A stretch of 64,000 nt of DNA from Loktanella fryxellensis. Its GTDB lineage: Bacteria > Pseudomonadota > Alphaproteobacteria > Rhodobacterales > Rhodobacteraceae. Positions 51,863-59,485 of this stretch are shown here, piece by piece. The position numbers and the translations under genes are program-made. Below the pieces are notes generated by a model. It made no database searches. It saw only the letters and a list, made by a program, of their open reading frames with translations, and had not been told where the DNA came from. The stretch spans positions 49,618 through 113,617 of the forward strand of contig NZ_FOCI01000010.1 in assembly GCF_900110065.1 (NCBI RefSeq), written 5' to 3'. The number at the start of each line of letters is the position of its first letter. The first letter of the stretch is position 1.

Positions 51863-52965
51863 GGGGCGCGGTCGGCCATGTAGGCCGCATAGGGCTGCGA
51901 GGTGCGGAACGCCTCCTCCCACCCTTGCGCCAAGGCCCGTTCGATCAGCAGTTCCATGCCGTAGGTGGTCAGTTCCGCCAGCGGCAGGCGGGCGAAGGCC
52001 GGATCGTCGCGCAGGGTGCCCAGTCTGCGGATGTCGGCCACGATGGCGATGCAGTCGGGCAGCGTCTCACGCTCTGCCAGCGTCACCAGCGCATAGACGA
52101 GTGCCGTCAGCCCGTGCAGGTTCGCGGGGTAGAGCGCCGTGCGGTCACTGGGGCGCGCGGCGACCATGTCGGAGACCTGCACGGTCGCGGCGATCTCCTG
52201 CTCCAACAGGATGAACTCTGCTGCCGCAGCGTCGCCAAGGGTGCCGGCGATCATGATGTCCCGCAGCGTGCGGTCCGGCACCGCGCGCAGGATGGCGCTG
52301 ACCCGCGCCCAGCTGCGCGGCGTGCAGGCGATCATGCGGCCCCGTTGCAGGGCGTCCGCCGTCGTGTCCAGCAGGTCGGGCCGCGTGCGGATGAATGCGG
52401 TAACGGCGGGATGCAGCCCCTGCGGCACCGCATAGCGCGTGATCCAGTCCGATGCCTCTGCCACCACGGACAGGTGGATCAGGCGGTCCGACAGGGCGGT
52501 CCCCATCTCGTAGGCGATTGCGCCGTCGTCCACGGTATTGCCGGCGGCCACGATAAAGGTGTTGGCGGGCAGCACATGCAGCCCGACGCGGCGTTCCTGC
52601 AGCAGGCCATAGACCGTGGGTTGCAGGGCGGGGGCGGCTGCCGTCAGCTCGTCCAGGAACAGGATCGCCGGGCGGTCGGGATCGTCGGGCAGGTCCTGCG
52701 GCGGATACCAGACCGTGCGCCGTGCGTCGTGGTCATAGAACGGCAGTCCGCGCAGGTCCTGCGGCTCTATCGTCGTCAGGCGCAGGTCGAACAGGCGACT
52801 GCCCGTCTCGGCTGCCAATTGGCTGACGATCTCGGTCTTGCCGATGCCGGGGCGGCCGTGCAGCATCCACGATGCGGTAAGCGTGCCCGCGCGCTGCGCC
52901 GCGTGACCCGCCCGCAGGGCATCCAGCGCCCGGCCCGCCGAGATCGGAGTCGTGTTGATGGTCAT
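51859..52965 (-). CDS. MoxR-type AAA ATPase
   Basis: 368 residues. Walker A LHGRPGIGKTEIVSQLA, Walker B ILFLDELTAAAPALQ, sensor 1 FIVAAGN and an Arg-finger region in MGTALSDRLIHLSV. These are features of MoxR-like AAA ATPases that act as chaperones with VWA-domain partners. A GGGGGG/CAGG purine stretch precedes the ATG. It is the first gene of a two-gene unit with the VWA protein. No obvious client enzyme gene is beside it, although the unit sits between trehalose and sulfur modules. Confidence 0.9.
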   Translation of the reverse strand: MTINTTPISAGRALDALRAGHAAQRAGTLTASWMLHGRPGIGKTEIVSQLAAETGSRLFDLRLTTIEPQDLRGLPFYDHDARRTVWYPPQDLPDDPDRPAILFLDELTAAAPALQPTVYGLLQERRVGLHVLPANTFIVAAGNTVDDGAIAYEMGTALSDRLIHLSVVAEASDWITRYAVPQGLHPAVTAFIRTRPDLLDTTADALQRGRMIACTPRSWARVSAILRAVPDRTLRDIMIAGTLGDAAAAEFILLEQEIAATVQVSDMVAARPSDRTALYPANLHGLTALVYALVTLAERETLPDCIAIVADIRRLGTLRDDPAFARLPLAELTTYGMELLIERALAQGWEEAFRTSQPYAAYMADRAP

Positions 52966-53066
52966 GCCTGCCCCCCGTTCTTGCAGGCCAAGGGTAGCGG
53001 GTGGTGCGCAAGGGGCAAGCGGTGCGGCGGTGTGGCCATTTGCCATGTCGGGTGCGTGGACAACCT

Positions 53067-53111
53067 GTTAGACCGACGACTGTCAGACAGACGACCGTTA
53101 GATGGATGGCG
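53067..53111 (+). repeat. Three imperfect 15-bp tandem repeats upstream of the Crp/Fnr gene
   Basis: Units GTTAGACCGACGACT (53067), GTCAGACAGACGACC (53082) and GTTAGATGGATGGCG (53097) follow head to tail. The junction also contains the perfect dyad CTGTC-A-GACAG at 53080-53090. The array lies 37-81 bases before the regulator start, in the promoter region. Confidence 0.6.
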
Positions 53112-53147
53112 GCCAGACCCGCGGCCCCGCAGCAGAAGGACCCGCCC

Positions 53148-53810
53148 ATGACCGACGACTGGATCACCCGCTTTCCGGGCCTTGCGGCCCTGTCGCCAGA
53201 CGTGCGCGACGTGCTGGTGGGGCAAAGCGCCATCGTCGAGGTGCCCAAGGGCACGCGCATCTTTGGCCCCGGGCAGTCGCCGGAACACCTGCTGCTGCTG
53301 CTCGACGGGGCGGTCCGCGTGCACCAGACCTCCGAACAGGGGCGCGAAATCGTCCTCTACCGTGTGAATGCTGGCGAAAGCTGCGTCCTGACGACCGCGT
53401 GCATGCTGGCCTACGAGGATTATTCCGCCGAAGGCCATGCGGATACGGACGTGCGCGCCGTGGCGATTCCGCGCGTCGTCTTCGACGATCTGGTGTCGCG
53501 GTCGGTGCCGTTCCGGAACTTCGTCTTTGCCGCCTATGCGCAGCGGATCACCGACCTGTTCCACGTGATCGAGGAGATCGCGTTCCAGCGCCTCGACATC
53601 CGGCTGGCGCAGCGGTTGCTGACGCTGGCGGGCGATGGCGATGCGGTTGCGATCACGCATCAGGATCTTGCGGTCGAACTGGGAACGGCGCGCGAGGTCA
53701 TCTCGCGCCAGTTGGCGGAATTCCAGCGCCGCGGCTGGGTCGCCCAGTCGCGCGGGCGGGTCACGCTGCTGGATCCGGACGCCATCGCGGGTCTTGCGCA
53801 AGCGGCGTGA
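53148..53810 (+). CDS. Crp/Fnr-family regulator, possible sulfane-sulfur sensor
   Basis: 220 residues. The cyclic-nucleotide-like effector domain (~15-130) has KGTRIFGPGQSPEHLLLLLD and YRVNAGESCVLTTAC. The helix-turn-helix lies near the C-terminus (THQDLAVELGTAREVISRQL, then EFQRRGWV), a classic Crp/Fnr recognition helix. FNR-type iron-sulfur cysteines (CX2CX7C at the N-terminus) are absent. Instead, Cys79 and Cys85 lie in the effector core (CVLTTAC), a possible thiol or persulfide switch. It heads the sulfide/persulfide module, and a GTGAC-GAG-GTCAC dyad lies before the next operon. AGAAGGA precedes the ATG. Confidence 0.9.
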   Translation: MTDDWITRFPGLAALSPDVRDVLVGQSAIVEVPKGTRIFGPGQSPEHLLLLLDGAVRVHQTSEQGREIVLYRVNAGESCVLTTACMLAYEDYSAEGHADTDVRAVAIPRVVFDDLVSRSVPFRNFVFAAYAQRITDLFHVIEEIAFQRLDIRLAQRLLTLAGDGDAVAITHQDLAVELGTAREVISRQLAEFQRRGWVAQSRGRVTLLDPDAIAGLAQAA

Positions 53811-53826
53811 TCTTTTCGGACGGTTG

Positions 53827-53839
53827 GTGACGAGGTCAC
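53827..53839. promoter_or_regulatory. Candidate Crp/Fnr-type operator of the sulfur operon
   Basis: The perfect dyad GTGAC-GAG-GTCAC, close to a CRP-like TGTGA..TCACA site, is 58-70 bases upstream of the DUF2892 start and just after the regulator gene. The regulator at 53148 is the obvious candidate binder (inference). Confidence 0.5.
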
Positions 53840-53897
53840 AGACGCACGCGATTCGGTGGTCTATCCCTGTGTCATGATCGACGAAGGGATTTTGACG

Positions 53898-54113
53898 ATG
53901 ACACGGAATGTGGGTGGCATGGACCGGGTAGCGCGGTTTGCGGTGGGGCTGGTGCTGCTGGCGCTGACATGGGTGTGGCCGGTGGCGGCGCTGGGCAGCG
54001 GTGCGGCGTTCTGGATCGCCACGGTGGTCGGTGTGGCGATGATCGTGACGGCGCTGGTGCGGTTCTGTCCGCTGTATCCGCTGATCGGCGTCAGCACGTG
54101 CCGGGTGCGCTGA
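53898..54113 (+). CDS. DUF2892 (YgaP-type) small inner-membrane protein
   Basis: 71 residues. MTRNVGGMDRVARFAVGLVL is the DUF2892 opening ('N+G..DR..R...G'), followed by two helices (LVLLALTWVWPVAALGSGAA, FWIATVVGVAMIVTALVRF) and CPLYPLIGVSTCRVR, with two Cys that recur in the family. DUF2892 domains are often fused to rhodaneses or lie in persulfide operons. AAGGGA is upstream; an ATG at 53874 would add eight residues. It overlaps the next gene by one base (TGATG). Confidence 0.88.
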   Translation: MTRNVGGMDRVARFAVGLVLLALTWVWPVAALGSGAAFWIATVVGVAMIVTALVRFCPLYPLIGVSTCRVR

Positions 54114-54544
54114 TGGAAACCGCGTTCACCCCCTTGCAAAGTTTGGGCGGCGGTGTCGTGATCGGGCTTGCCGCCGTGCTGCTGATGGGTCTGCATGGCC
54201 GCATCTTCGGCGCGACGGGCATCCTGACGGGGATCGTCGCGCCCGCGTCGCGGCCCGACTTCACATGGCGGGCGGTGCTGCTGGCGGGCATGGTCAGCGG
54301 TCCGCTGCTGGTGCTGGCGCTGACCGGGGCGATGCCCGCGGTCGATGTGCCGGTGTCCACCGCGATGCTGATCGTGGGCGGCCTTCTGGTGGGCGTCGGC
54401 GTGACCTTCTCGTCCGGCTGCACGTCCGGGCACGGCGTCTGCGGGCTGGCACGGCTGTCGCCGCGGTCCGCCGCGTCGGTTGCGACCTTCATGCTGGCGA
54501 CTGCCGCGACCGTCTATGTCATCCGCCACGTGATCGGAGCGTAA
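54113..54544 (+). CDS. YeeE/YedE-family half-transporter (PmpA-like)
   Basis: 143 residues, four helices. FSSGCTSGHGVCGLARLSPRS is the sulfur-transport (DUF395) signature, with Cys residues thought to handle thiosulfate or sulfane sulfur in YeeE/TsuA. The Gly-rich first helix (GGGVVIGLAAVLLMGLHGRI) also fits. It is half the length of YeeE, and the next gene encodes the second half, as in the PmpA/PmpB pairs of bacterial sulfide-detoxification operons. The next ATG follows one base after this stop. Confidence 0.92.
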   Translation: METAFTPLQSLGGGVVIGLAAVLLMGLHGRIFGATGILTGIVAPASRPDFTWRAVLLAGMVSGPLLVLALTGAMPAVDVPVSTAMLIVGGLLVGVGVTFSSGCTSGHGVCGLARLSPRSAASVATFMLATAATVYVIRHVIGA

Positions 54545-54545
54545 G

Positions 54546-54980
54546 ATGAAGTACCTCTCCCTCTACCTCATCGGACTGATCTTCGGCACGGGCATTTCCG
54601 TGTCGGGCATGGCGAACCCGGCCAAGGTGCTGAACTTCTTCGACGTGGCTGGCACTTGGGACCCGAGCCTAGCCTTCGTCATGGGCGGGGCGGTGATCGT
54701 CACGTTCATCGGCTATCGGTTCGTTCTGCGGCGCCCGATGCCCGCGATGGCCGATGCGTTCCACCTGCCGACCAGCCGCGCCATCGACGCCCGCCTGCTG
54801 GGCGGATCGGCGGTGTTCGGGATCGGCTGGGGCATCGCGGGCTTCTGCCCCGGCGGCGCGCTGCCCGCACTCGGCACGCTGGATGCGCCGGTGTTCATCT
54901 TCGTCGGCGCATCGATCGCCGGCATCCTGCTGGCACGGGGCATCACTGCGGCCCGCAGCCCCCGCACAGCGACCGCTTGA
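54546..54980 (+). CDS. YeeE/YedE-family half-transporter (PmpB-like)
   Basis: 144 residues, four helices. GLIFGTGISVSGMANPAKVL is the second-half opening, and GIGWGIAGFCPGGALPALG carries the conserved Cys in the CPG motif. With the preceding gene it would form one complete YeeE-type channel for sulfur compounds across the inner membrane. The start lies one base after the upstream stop. Thirteen bases separate it from the persulfide dioxygenase gene. Confidence 0.92.
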   Translation: MKYLSLYLIGLIFGTGISVSGMANPAKVLNFFDVAGTWDPSLAFVMGGAVIVTFIGYRFVLRRPMPAMADAFHLPTSRAIDARLLGGSAVFGIGWGIAGFCPGGALPALGTLDAPVFIFVGASIAGILLARGITAARSPRTATA

Positions 54981-54993
54981 AAGGATCTAGACC

Positions 54994-55878
54994 ATGACCG
55001 ATTTCCCCGTGGACATGACCGTGCAACCGCAGGTCACCGCGTTCTTCGACGAGGCCACCAACACAATCAGCTATGTGGTGAAGGACCCGCAGTCGTCGTC
55101 CTGCGCCATCATCGACAGCGTGATGGACATCGACTATTTCGCCGGCCGCATCACCTATGACCACGCCGACCGGATGATCGCGCATGTCCGCGACAACGGC
55201 TTGACGCTGGAGTGGCTGATCGAGACGCATGTCCATGCGGATCACCTGTCTGCGGCCCCCTATATCCAGTCGCAGCTGGGCGGCAAGATCGGGATCGGCG
55301 ACCAGATCAGGGTCGTGCAGGAGACGTTCGGCAAGATCTTCAACGAAGGCACCGCGTTCCAGCGCGACGGGTCGCAGTTCGACGCGCTGTTCGCCGATGG
55401 CGACACCTACATGATCGGCGGGATGCAGGCCTTTGCCTTTGCCACGCCGGGGCATACGCCCGCCTGCATGGTGCATGTGGTGGGCGACGCGGCCTTCGTC
55501 GGCGACACGCTGTTCATGCCCGACGGCGGATCGGCGCGGGCTGACTTTCCGGGCGGCGATGCGGGCACCCTTTATGACAGCATCCAGCGCGTGCTGACCC
55601 TGCCGGACGCGATGCGGCTGTTCATGTGCCACGACTATGGCCCGGGCGGGCGCGACATCCGGTGGGAGACGACGGTGGCCGAGCAGAAGGTCCACAACAT
55701 CCACGTGGGCCACGGTGCCACGAAGGAGGCGTTCGTCAAGTTCCGCACAGAGCGCGACGCGACGCTGGCGGTGCCCAAGCTGATCATCCCGTCGCTGCAG
55801 GTGAACATGCGCGCAGGTGAAGTGCCGCGCGACGACGACGGCCACATGATGCTGAAGGTGCCGGTCAACGGTCTTTAG
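54994..55878 (+). CDS. Persulfide dioxygenase-like MBL-fold hydrolase (Blh/ETHE1 type)
   Basis: 294 residues. Metal ligands are in IETHVHADHLSAA, ATPGHTPACMVHV, FVGDTLFMPDGG and MCHDYGPGGRD; the mononuclear-iron PDO group has this HxHADH...H...D pattern. Such enzymes oxidise glutathione persulfide to sulfite after SQR has oxidised sulfide. The C-terminal extension with VHVGHGA-like HNIHVGHGATKEAFVKFR and PSLQVNMRAGE is characteristic of the Blh subfamily found next to BigR-type and Crp-type regulators. AAAGGA precedes the ATG. Its last codons form the first unit of a 17-bp tandem repeat. Confidence 0.92.
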   Translation: MTDFPVDMTVQPQVTAFFDEATNTISYVVKDPQSSSCAIIDSVMDIDYFAGRITYDHADRMIAHVRDNGLTLEWLIETHVHADHLSAAPYIQSQLGGKIGIGDQIRVVQETFGKIFNEGTAFQRDGSQFDALFADGDTYMIGGMQAFAFATPGHTPACMVHVVGDAAFVGDTLFMPDGGSARADFPGGDAGTLYDSIQRVLTLPDAMRLFMCHDYGPGGRDIRWETTVAEQKVHNIHVGHGATKEAFVKFRTERDATLAVPKLIIPSLQVNMRAGEVPRDDDGHMMLKVPVNGL

Positions 55879-55935
55879 CAGTCGACGGTCTTTGAAGCTG
55901 AACGGTCTGTCACAACGAACGGCCCACACGGTCGG
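55868..55935 (+). repeat. Four tandem 17-bp units between the persulfide dioxygenase and SQR genes
   Basis: Units beginning ACGG recur every 17 bases at 55868, 55885, 55902 and 55919: ACGGTCTTTAGCAGTCG, ACGGTCTTTGAAGCTGA, ACGGTCTGTCACAACGA, ACGGCCCACACGGTCGG. The first overlaps the dioxygenase stop; the fourth ends 20 bases before the next start. Similarity decays along the array. Confidence 0.7.
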
Positions 55936-55955
55936 TAAGGGGAGGCGCGGAAGCC

Positions 55956-57615
55956 ATGGATATCAGGACGATCACACCGGACGTGGCGGTCGCACCGCAG
56001 ATTGCGGTGGCGGACATGTCTGCGATCCGCGCGGCAGGCTTTGCCAGCGTGATCAGCAACCGCCCCGACGGCGAAGAGGCGGGCCAGCCGAGCTTTGGGC
56101 AGATCCGCACGGCCGCCGCGGCGGCGGGGCTGCGTGCCCTGCATCTGCCCGTGGTGTCCGGGCGGATCACGGATGCCGACGTGGCGGGGTTCGGGGCCGC
56201 GCTGGCGGACCTGCCCGGTCCGGTGCTGGCGTTCTGCAAGTCCGGCACCCGCGCCGCGACCCTGTGGGCGCGCAGTCAGGCCGGGCGTCGTCCTGCGGCG
56301 GACCTGCTGACCCTGACCGCCGCCGCCGGGTACGACATGACCGGCGTGGTGGCGCAGGATGCGCCGCCGCCGCGTCGCCCGGACATGTCCGCCGCCATCG
56401 TGATCGTGGGTGCGGGGTCTGCCGGTATTGCGGTTGCGGCCAGCCTGCGGGCGCGGGACGACACCCTAGATATCATGCTGATCGACCCGTCGGAGGTGCA
56501 TGATTACCAGCCCGGCTGGACCATGGTCGGCGGCGGCGTCTTCGACGCCAGCGACACGCGGCGGCAGACGGCGGGGCTGATCACAGAGGGCGTCGCATGG
56601 ATCAAGGCGGCGGTGGCAGAGTTCATGCCAGACGCCTGTGCCCTGTCCCTGACGGACGGGCGCGTGGTGGGCTACGATCGGCTGATCGTCTGTCCGGGGC
56701 TAGAGCTGCACTGGGACGGCATCGTGGGGCTCAGCGAGACGCTCGGGCGCAACGGCGTCACCTCGAACTACAGCTATGACCTTGCCCCCTACACGTGGGA
56801 GCTGGTGAAGGGGCTGAAGCGCGGTCGAGCGATCTTTACCCAGCCGCCCATGCCGATCAAGTGCGCCGGTGCCGCCGCAGAAGGCGATGTATCTGTCCGG
56901 CGACGCGTGGCACCGGCGCGGCGTGCTGCGCGAAATCGACATCCAGTTCATGAACGCCGGCGGCGTGCTGTTCGGGGTCAAGGATTATGTGCTGGCGCTG
57001 ATGGAGTATGTGGCAAAATACGACGCCACGCTGAACTTCTTTCACACGCTGACGGCGGTGGACGGCGATGCGAAGACCGCGACGTTCCGGGTGGCCAAGC
57101 CCGACACGACGGCGACAGAGATCACGACAGGCTTCGACATGATCCACGTCTGCCCGCCGCAGCGCGCGCCTGCGTTCATCCGCAATTCACCACTGGCGGA
57201 TGCGGCGGGCTGGGTCGATGTGGACCCGGCAACCCTGCTCCACAGGATCCACGCCAACATCTGGAGCCTTGGCGACGTGATGAACGCCCCCAACGCCAAG
57301 ACGATGGCCGCGGCGCGCAAGCAGGCCCCCGTCGTGGCCGACAACGTCATCGCCGACATCGCTGGCAAGCCGCCCGTGTCCGCCTATGACGGCTACGGGT
57401 CCTGCCCGCTGACGGTGGAACGGGGCAAGATCGTGCTGGCCGAGTTCGGCTACGGCGGCAAGGTGCTGCCCAGCTTTCCCAAGTGGGTGATCGACGGCAC
57501 GCAGCCCAGCCGCCTTGCCTGGGCGCTGAAGGCACAGGCGCTGCCGCAGATCTACTGGAACGGCATGCTGAAGGGGCGCGAGTGGATGGCCGAGCCCGAC
57601 CGGATCGACGCCTGA
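55956..57615 (+). pseudogene. DUF442 sulfurtransferase / sulfide:quinone reductase-like fusion, frameshifted
   Basis: In two frames the sequence encodes one ~552-residue protein. Residues ~1-135 are a DUF442 (TIGR01244) phosphatase-like sulfurtransferase with active-site loop AFCKSGTRAAT. From ~145 follows an SQR-type flavoprotein: AIVIVGAGSAGIAVAASLRA (FAD), YQPGWTMVGGGVF, RLIVCPGLELHWDG, then KCAGAPQKAMYLSGD, VCPPQRAP and YGSCPLTVERGKIVLAEF. The join is broken: after PIKCAGA the frame shifts by one base near 56863-56872, inside GGTGCCGCCGC, so the first frame runs into nonsense to a stop at 57389. A one-base insertion by mutation or a read error fits equally. If true, sulfide oxidation here is impaired. 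Confidence 0.85.
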
Positions 57616-57638
57616 CGCGCCCATGACGACCCACGACC

Positions 57639-57664
57639 GCCCGAGGACCCCGGGGTCCTCGGGC
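57639..57664. terminator. Perfect 26-bp palindrome between the SQR and SulP genes
   Basis: GCCCGAGGACCCC at 57639-57651 and GGGGTCCTCGGGC at 57652-57664 are exact inverted repeats with no spacer; folded RNA would have a CCGG loop. No T run follows, but a second hairpin (CCCGGA-CCGA-TCCGGG, 57671-57686) does. It is a probable transcript-end or stability structure. Confidence 0.65.
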
Positions 57665-57714
57665 ACACGTCCCGGACCGATCCGGGGTGACCCCCGACCT
57701 TGAAAGAACCGACC

Positions 57715-59448
57715 ATGACCGCCGCCCGCCTTGCCCGCTACCTGCCGATCCTGACATGGGGGCGGACCTATTCGCGCGGCAACCTGTCGAACGACGCGGG
57801 TGCGGCGCTGATCGTGACGATCATGCTGATCCCGCAGTCGCTGGCCTACGCCATGCTGGCGGGCCTGCCGCCGGAGGCGGGTCTTTACGCCTCCATCGCA
57901 CCGATCATCCTCTATGCGATCTTCGGCACCAGCCGCGCGCTCGCGGTGGGACCTGTCGCCGTGGTGTCGCTGATGACGGCGGCGGCGATCGGCGGCGTCG
58001 CGGAGCAGGGGACGATGGGCTATGCCGTGGCGGCGCTGACGCTGGCGGGACTGTCCGGCGCGATGATGCTGGCAATGGGTGTGCTGCGGCTGGGGTTTCT
58101 GGCCAACTTCCTGTCGCATCCGGTCGTGGCGGGGTTCATCACCGCATCGGGCATCCTGATCGCACTGGGGCAGGTGAAGCATATCCTTGGCATCGCCGCG
58201 TCGGGCGACACGCTGCCAGAGCTTGCGGTGTCGCTCGCCGCCAACGTGGGCCAGACCAATCCGGTCACGCTGGCGATCGGTTGCGTCGCACTGGCGTTCC
58301 TGTTCTGGGTCCGGCGCGGGCTGAACCCGCTGTTGCGCCGCTGGGGGCTGGGCGTGGGGCTGGCCGGCGCGCTGACCAAGGCGGGGCCGGTACTGGCGGT
58401 GGTCGCCACGACCGTGGTCGTCTGGGGCCTCGGGCTGGCAGAGCGTGGCGTCGGCATCGTGGGCACGGTGCCCGCCAGCCTGCCGCCGCTGACGCTGCCG
58501 TCGTTCTCTCCCGCGCTGATCGGGCAGTTGCTGCTGCCCGCGCTGCTGATCTCGGTTATCGGGTTCGTCGAATCGATCTCGGTGGCACAGACGCTGGCCG
58601 CCAAGAAACGCCAACGCATCGACCCGGATCAGGAACTGATCGGGCTGGGCGCGGCCAACGTCGCCGCGTCCCTGACCGGCGGTTTCCCGGTGACGGGCGG
58701 GTTCAGCCGGTCTGTCGTGAACTACGACGCAGGCGCCGACACGCCCGCCGCCGGAGCCTACACGGCGGTGGGGCTGGGCATCGCCGCCGTGGCGCTGACG
58801 CCGCTGATCCATTTCCTCCCCAACGCCACGCTGGCCGCGACCATCATCGTGGCGGTCCTCAGCCTCGTGGATTTCTCGATCCTGCGCACCGCTTGGCACT
58901 ATTCCCGGGCGGATTTCGCGGCTGTGGCGGTCACGATCCTGACCACGCTGATCGCCGGGGTCGAGGTCGGCGTGTCGGCGGGCGTGATCCTGTCGATCAT
59001 GCTGCACCTCTATCAGACGTCGAAGCCGCACATCGCCGAGGTCGGCTGCATCCCCGGAACCCAGCATTTCCGCAACATCACCCGCCACGACGTGCAGACC
59101 GACGCCGCGATCCTGACGCTGCGCATCGACGAAAGTCTCTATTTCGCGAATGCCCGCTACCTCGAAGATGTGGTGCTGGACCGCGTGACGCGCGATCCGG
59201 TGGTGCGCGAGGTCGTGCTGATGTGTTCCGCGGTCAACGCCATCGACCTGAGCGCGCTGGAAAGCCTTGAGGCGCTGTCGGCGCGGCTGGGGGACATGGG
59301 CATCCGCCTGCACCTGTCAGAGGTGAAGGGCCCGGTCATGGACCGCCTCGCACGGACCCACTTCCTTACGCACTTGTCTGGGCAGGTGTTCCAGTCGCAA
59401 TGGGATGCCGTTACCGCCCTGCGGGCAGCCCCCCGCACCGCCGCCTGA
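57715..59448 (+). CDS. SulP-family inorganic anion transporter
   Basis: 577 residues. The SulP core (~20-430) includes AGAALIVTIMLIPQSLAYAM, LAGLPPEAGLYASIAPIILY, FGTSRALAVGPVAVVSLMTA, FVESISVAQTLAAKKRQRID and GGFPVTGGFSRSVVN. The C-terminal STAS domain (~455-560) has LTLRIDESLYFANARYLED and CSAVNAIDLSALESLEAL with the conserved Asp-Ser site. SulP proteins carry sulfate, bicarbonate or other anions; beside persulfide oxidation, sulfate or sulfite movement is likely. The start is ATG at 57715; a TTG five codons upstream is possible. Palindromes separate it from the SQR gene. Confidence 0.94.
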   Translation: MTAARLARYLPILTWGRTYSRGNLSNDAGAALIVTIMLIPQSLAYAMLAGLPPEAGLYASIAPIILYAIFGTSRALAVGPVAVVSLMTAAAIGGVAEQGTMGYAVAALTLAGLSGAMMLAMGVLRLGFLANFLSHPVVAGFITASGILIALGQVKHILGIAASGDTLPELAVSLAANVGQTNPVTLAIGCVALAFLFWVRRGLNPLLRRWGLGVGLAGALTKAGPVLAVVATTVVVWGLGLAERGVGIVGTVPASLPPLTLPSFSPALIGQLLLPALLISVIGFVESISVAQTLAAKKRQRIDPDQELIGLGAANVAASLTGGFPVTGGFSRSVVNYDAGADTPAAGAYTAVGLGIAAVALTPLIHFLPNATLAATIIVAVLSLVDFSILRTAWHYSRADFAAVAVTILTTLIAGVEVGVSAGVILSIMLHLYQTSKPHIAEVGCIPGTQHFRNITRHDVQTDAAILTLRIDESLYFANARYLEDVVLDRVTRDPVVREVVLMCSAVNAIDLSALESLEALSARLGDMGIRLHLSEVKGPVMDRLARTHFLTHLSGQVFQSQWDAVTALRAAPRTAA

Positions 59449-59485
59449 CTTTGACAAGCAGGGCGGGGCATGGTCCTGTGACGTC

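Noticed and set aside
56860..56875. Programmed frameshifting to explain the split SQR gene
   Set aside because: No slippery heptamer or downstream pseudoknot is apparent; an indel or read error is simpler.
57187..59313. 708-codon minus-strand open frame opposite sulP
   Set aside because: Arg/His/Gln-rich translation without domains, antisense to a clear transporter.
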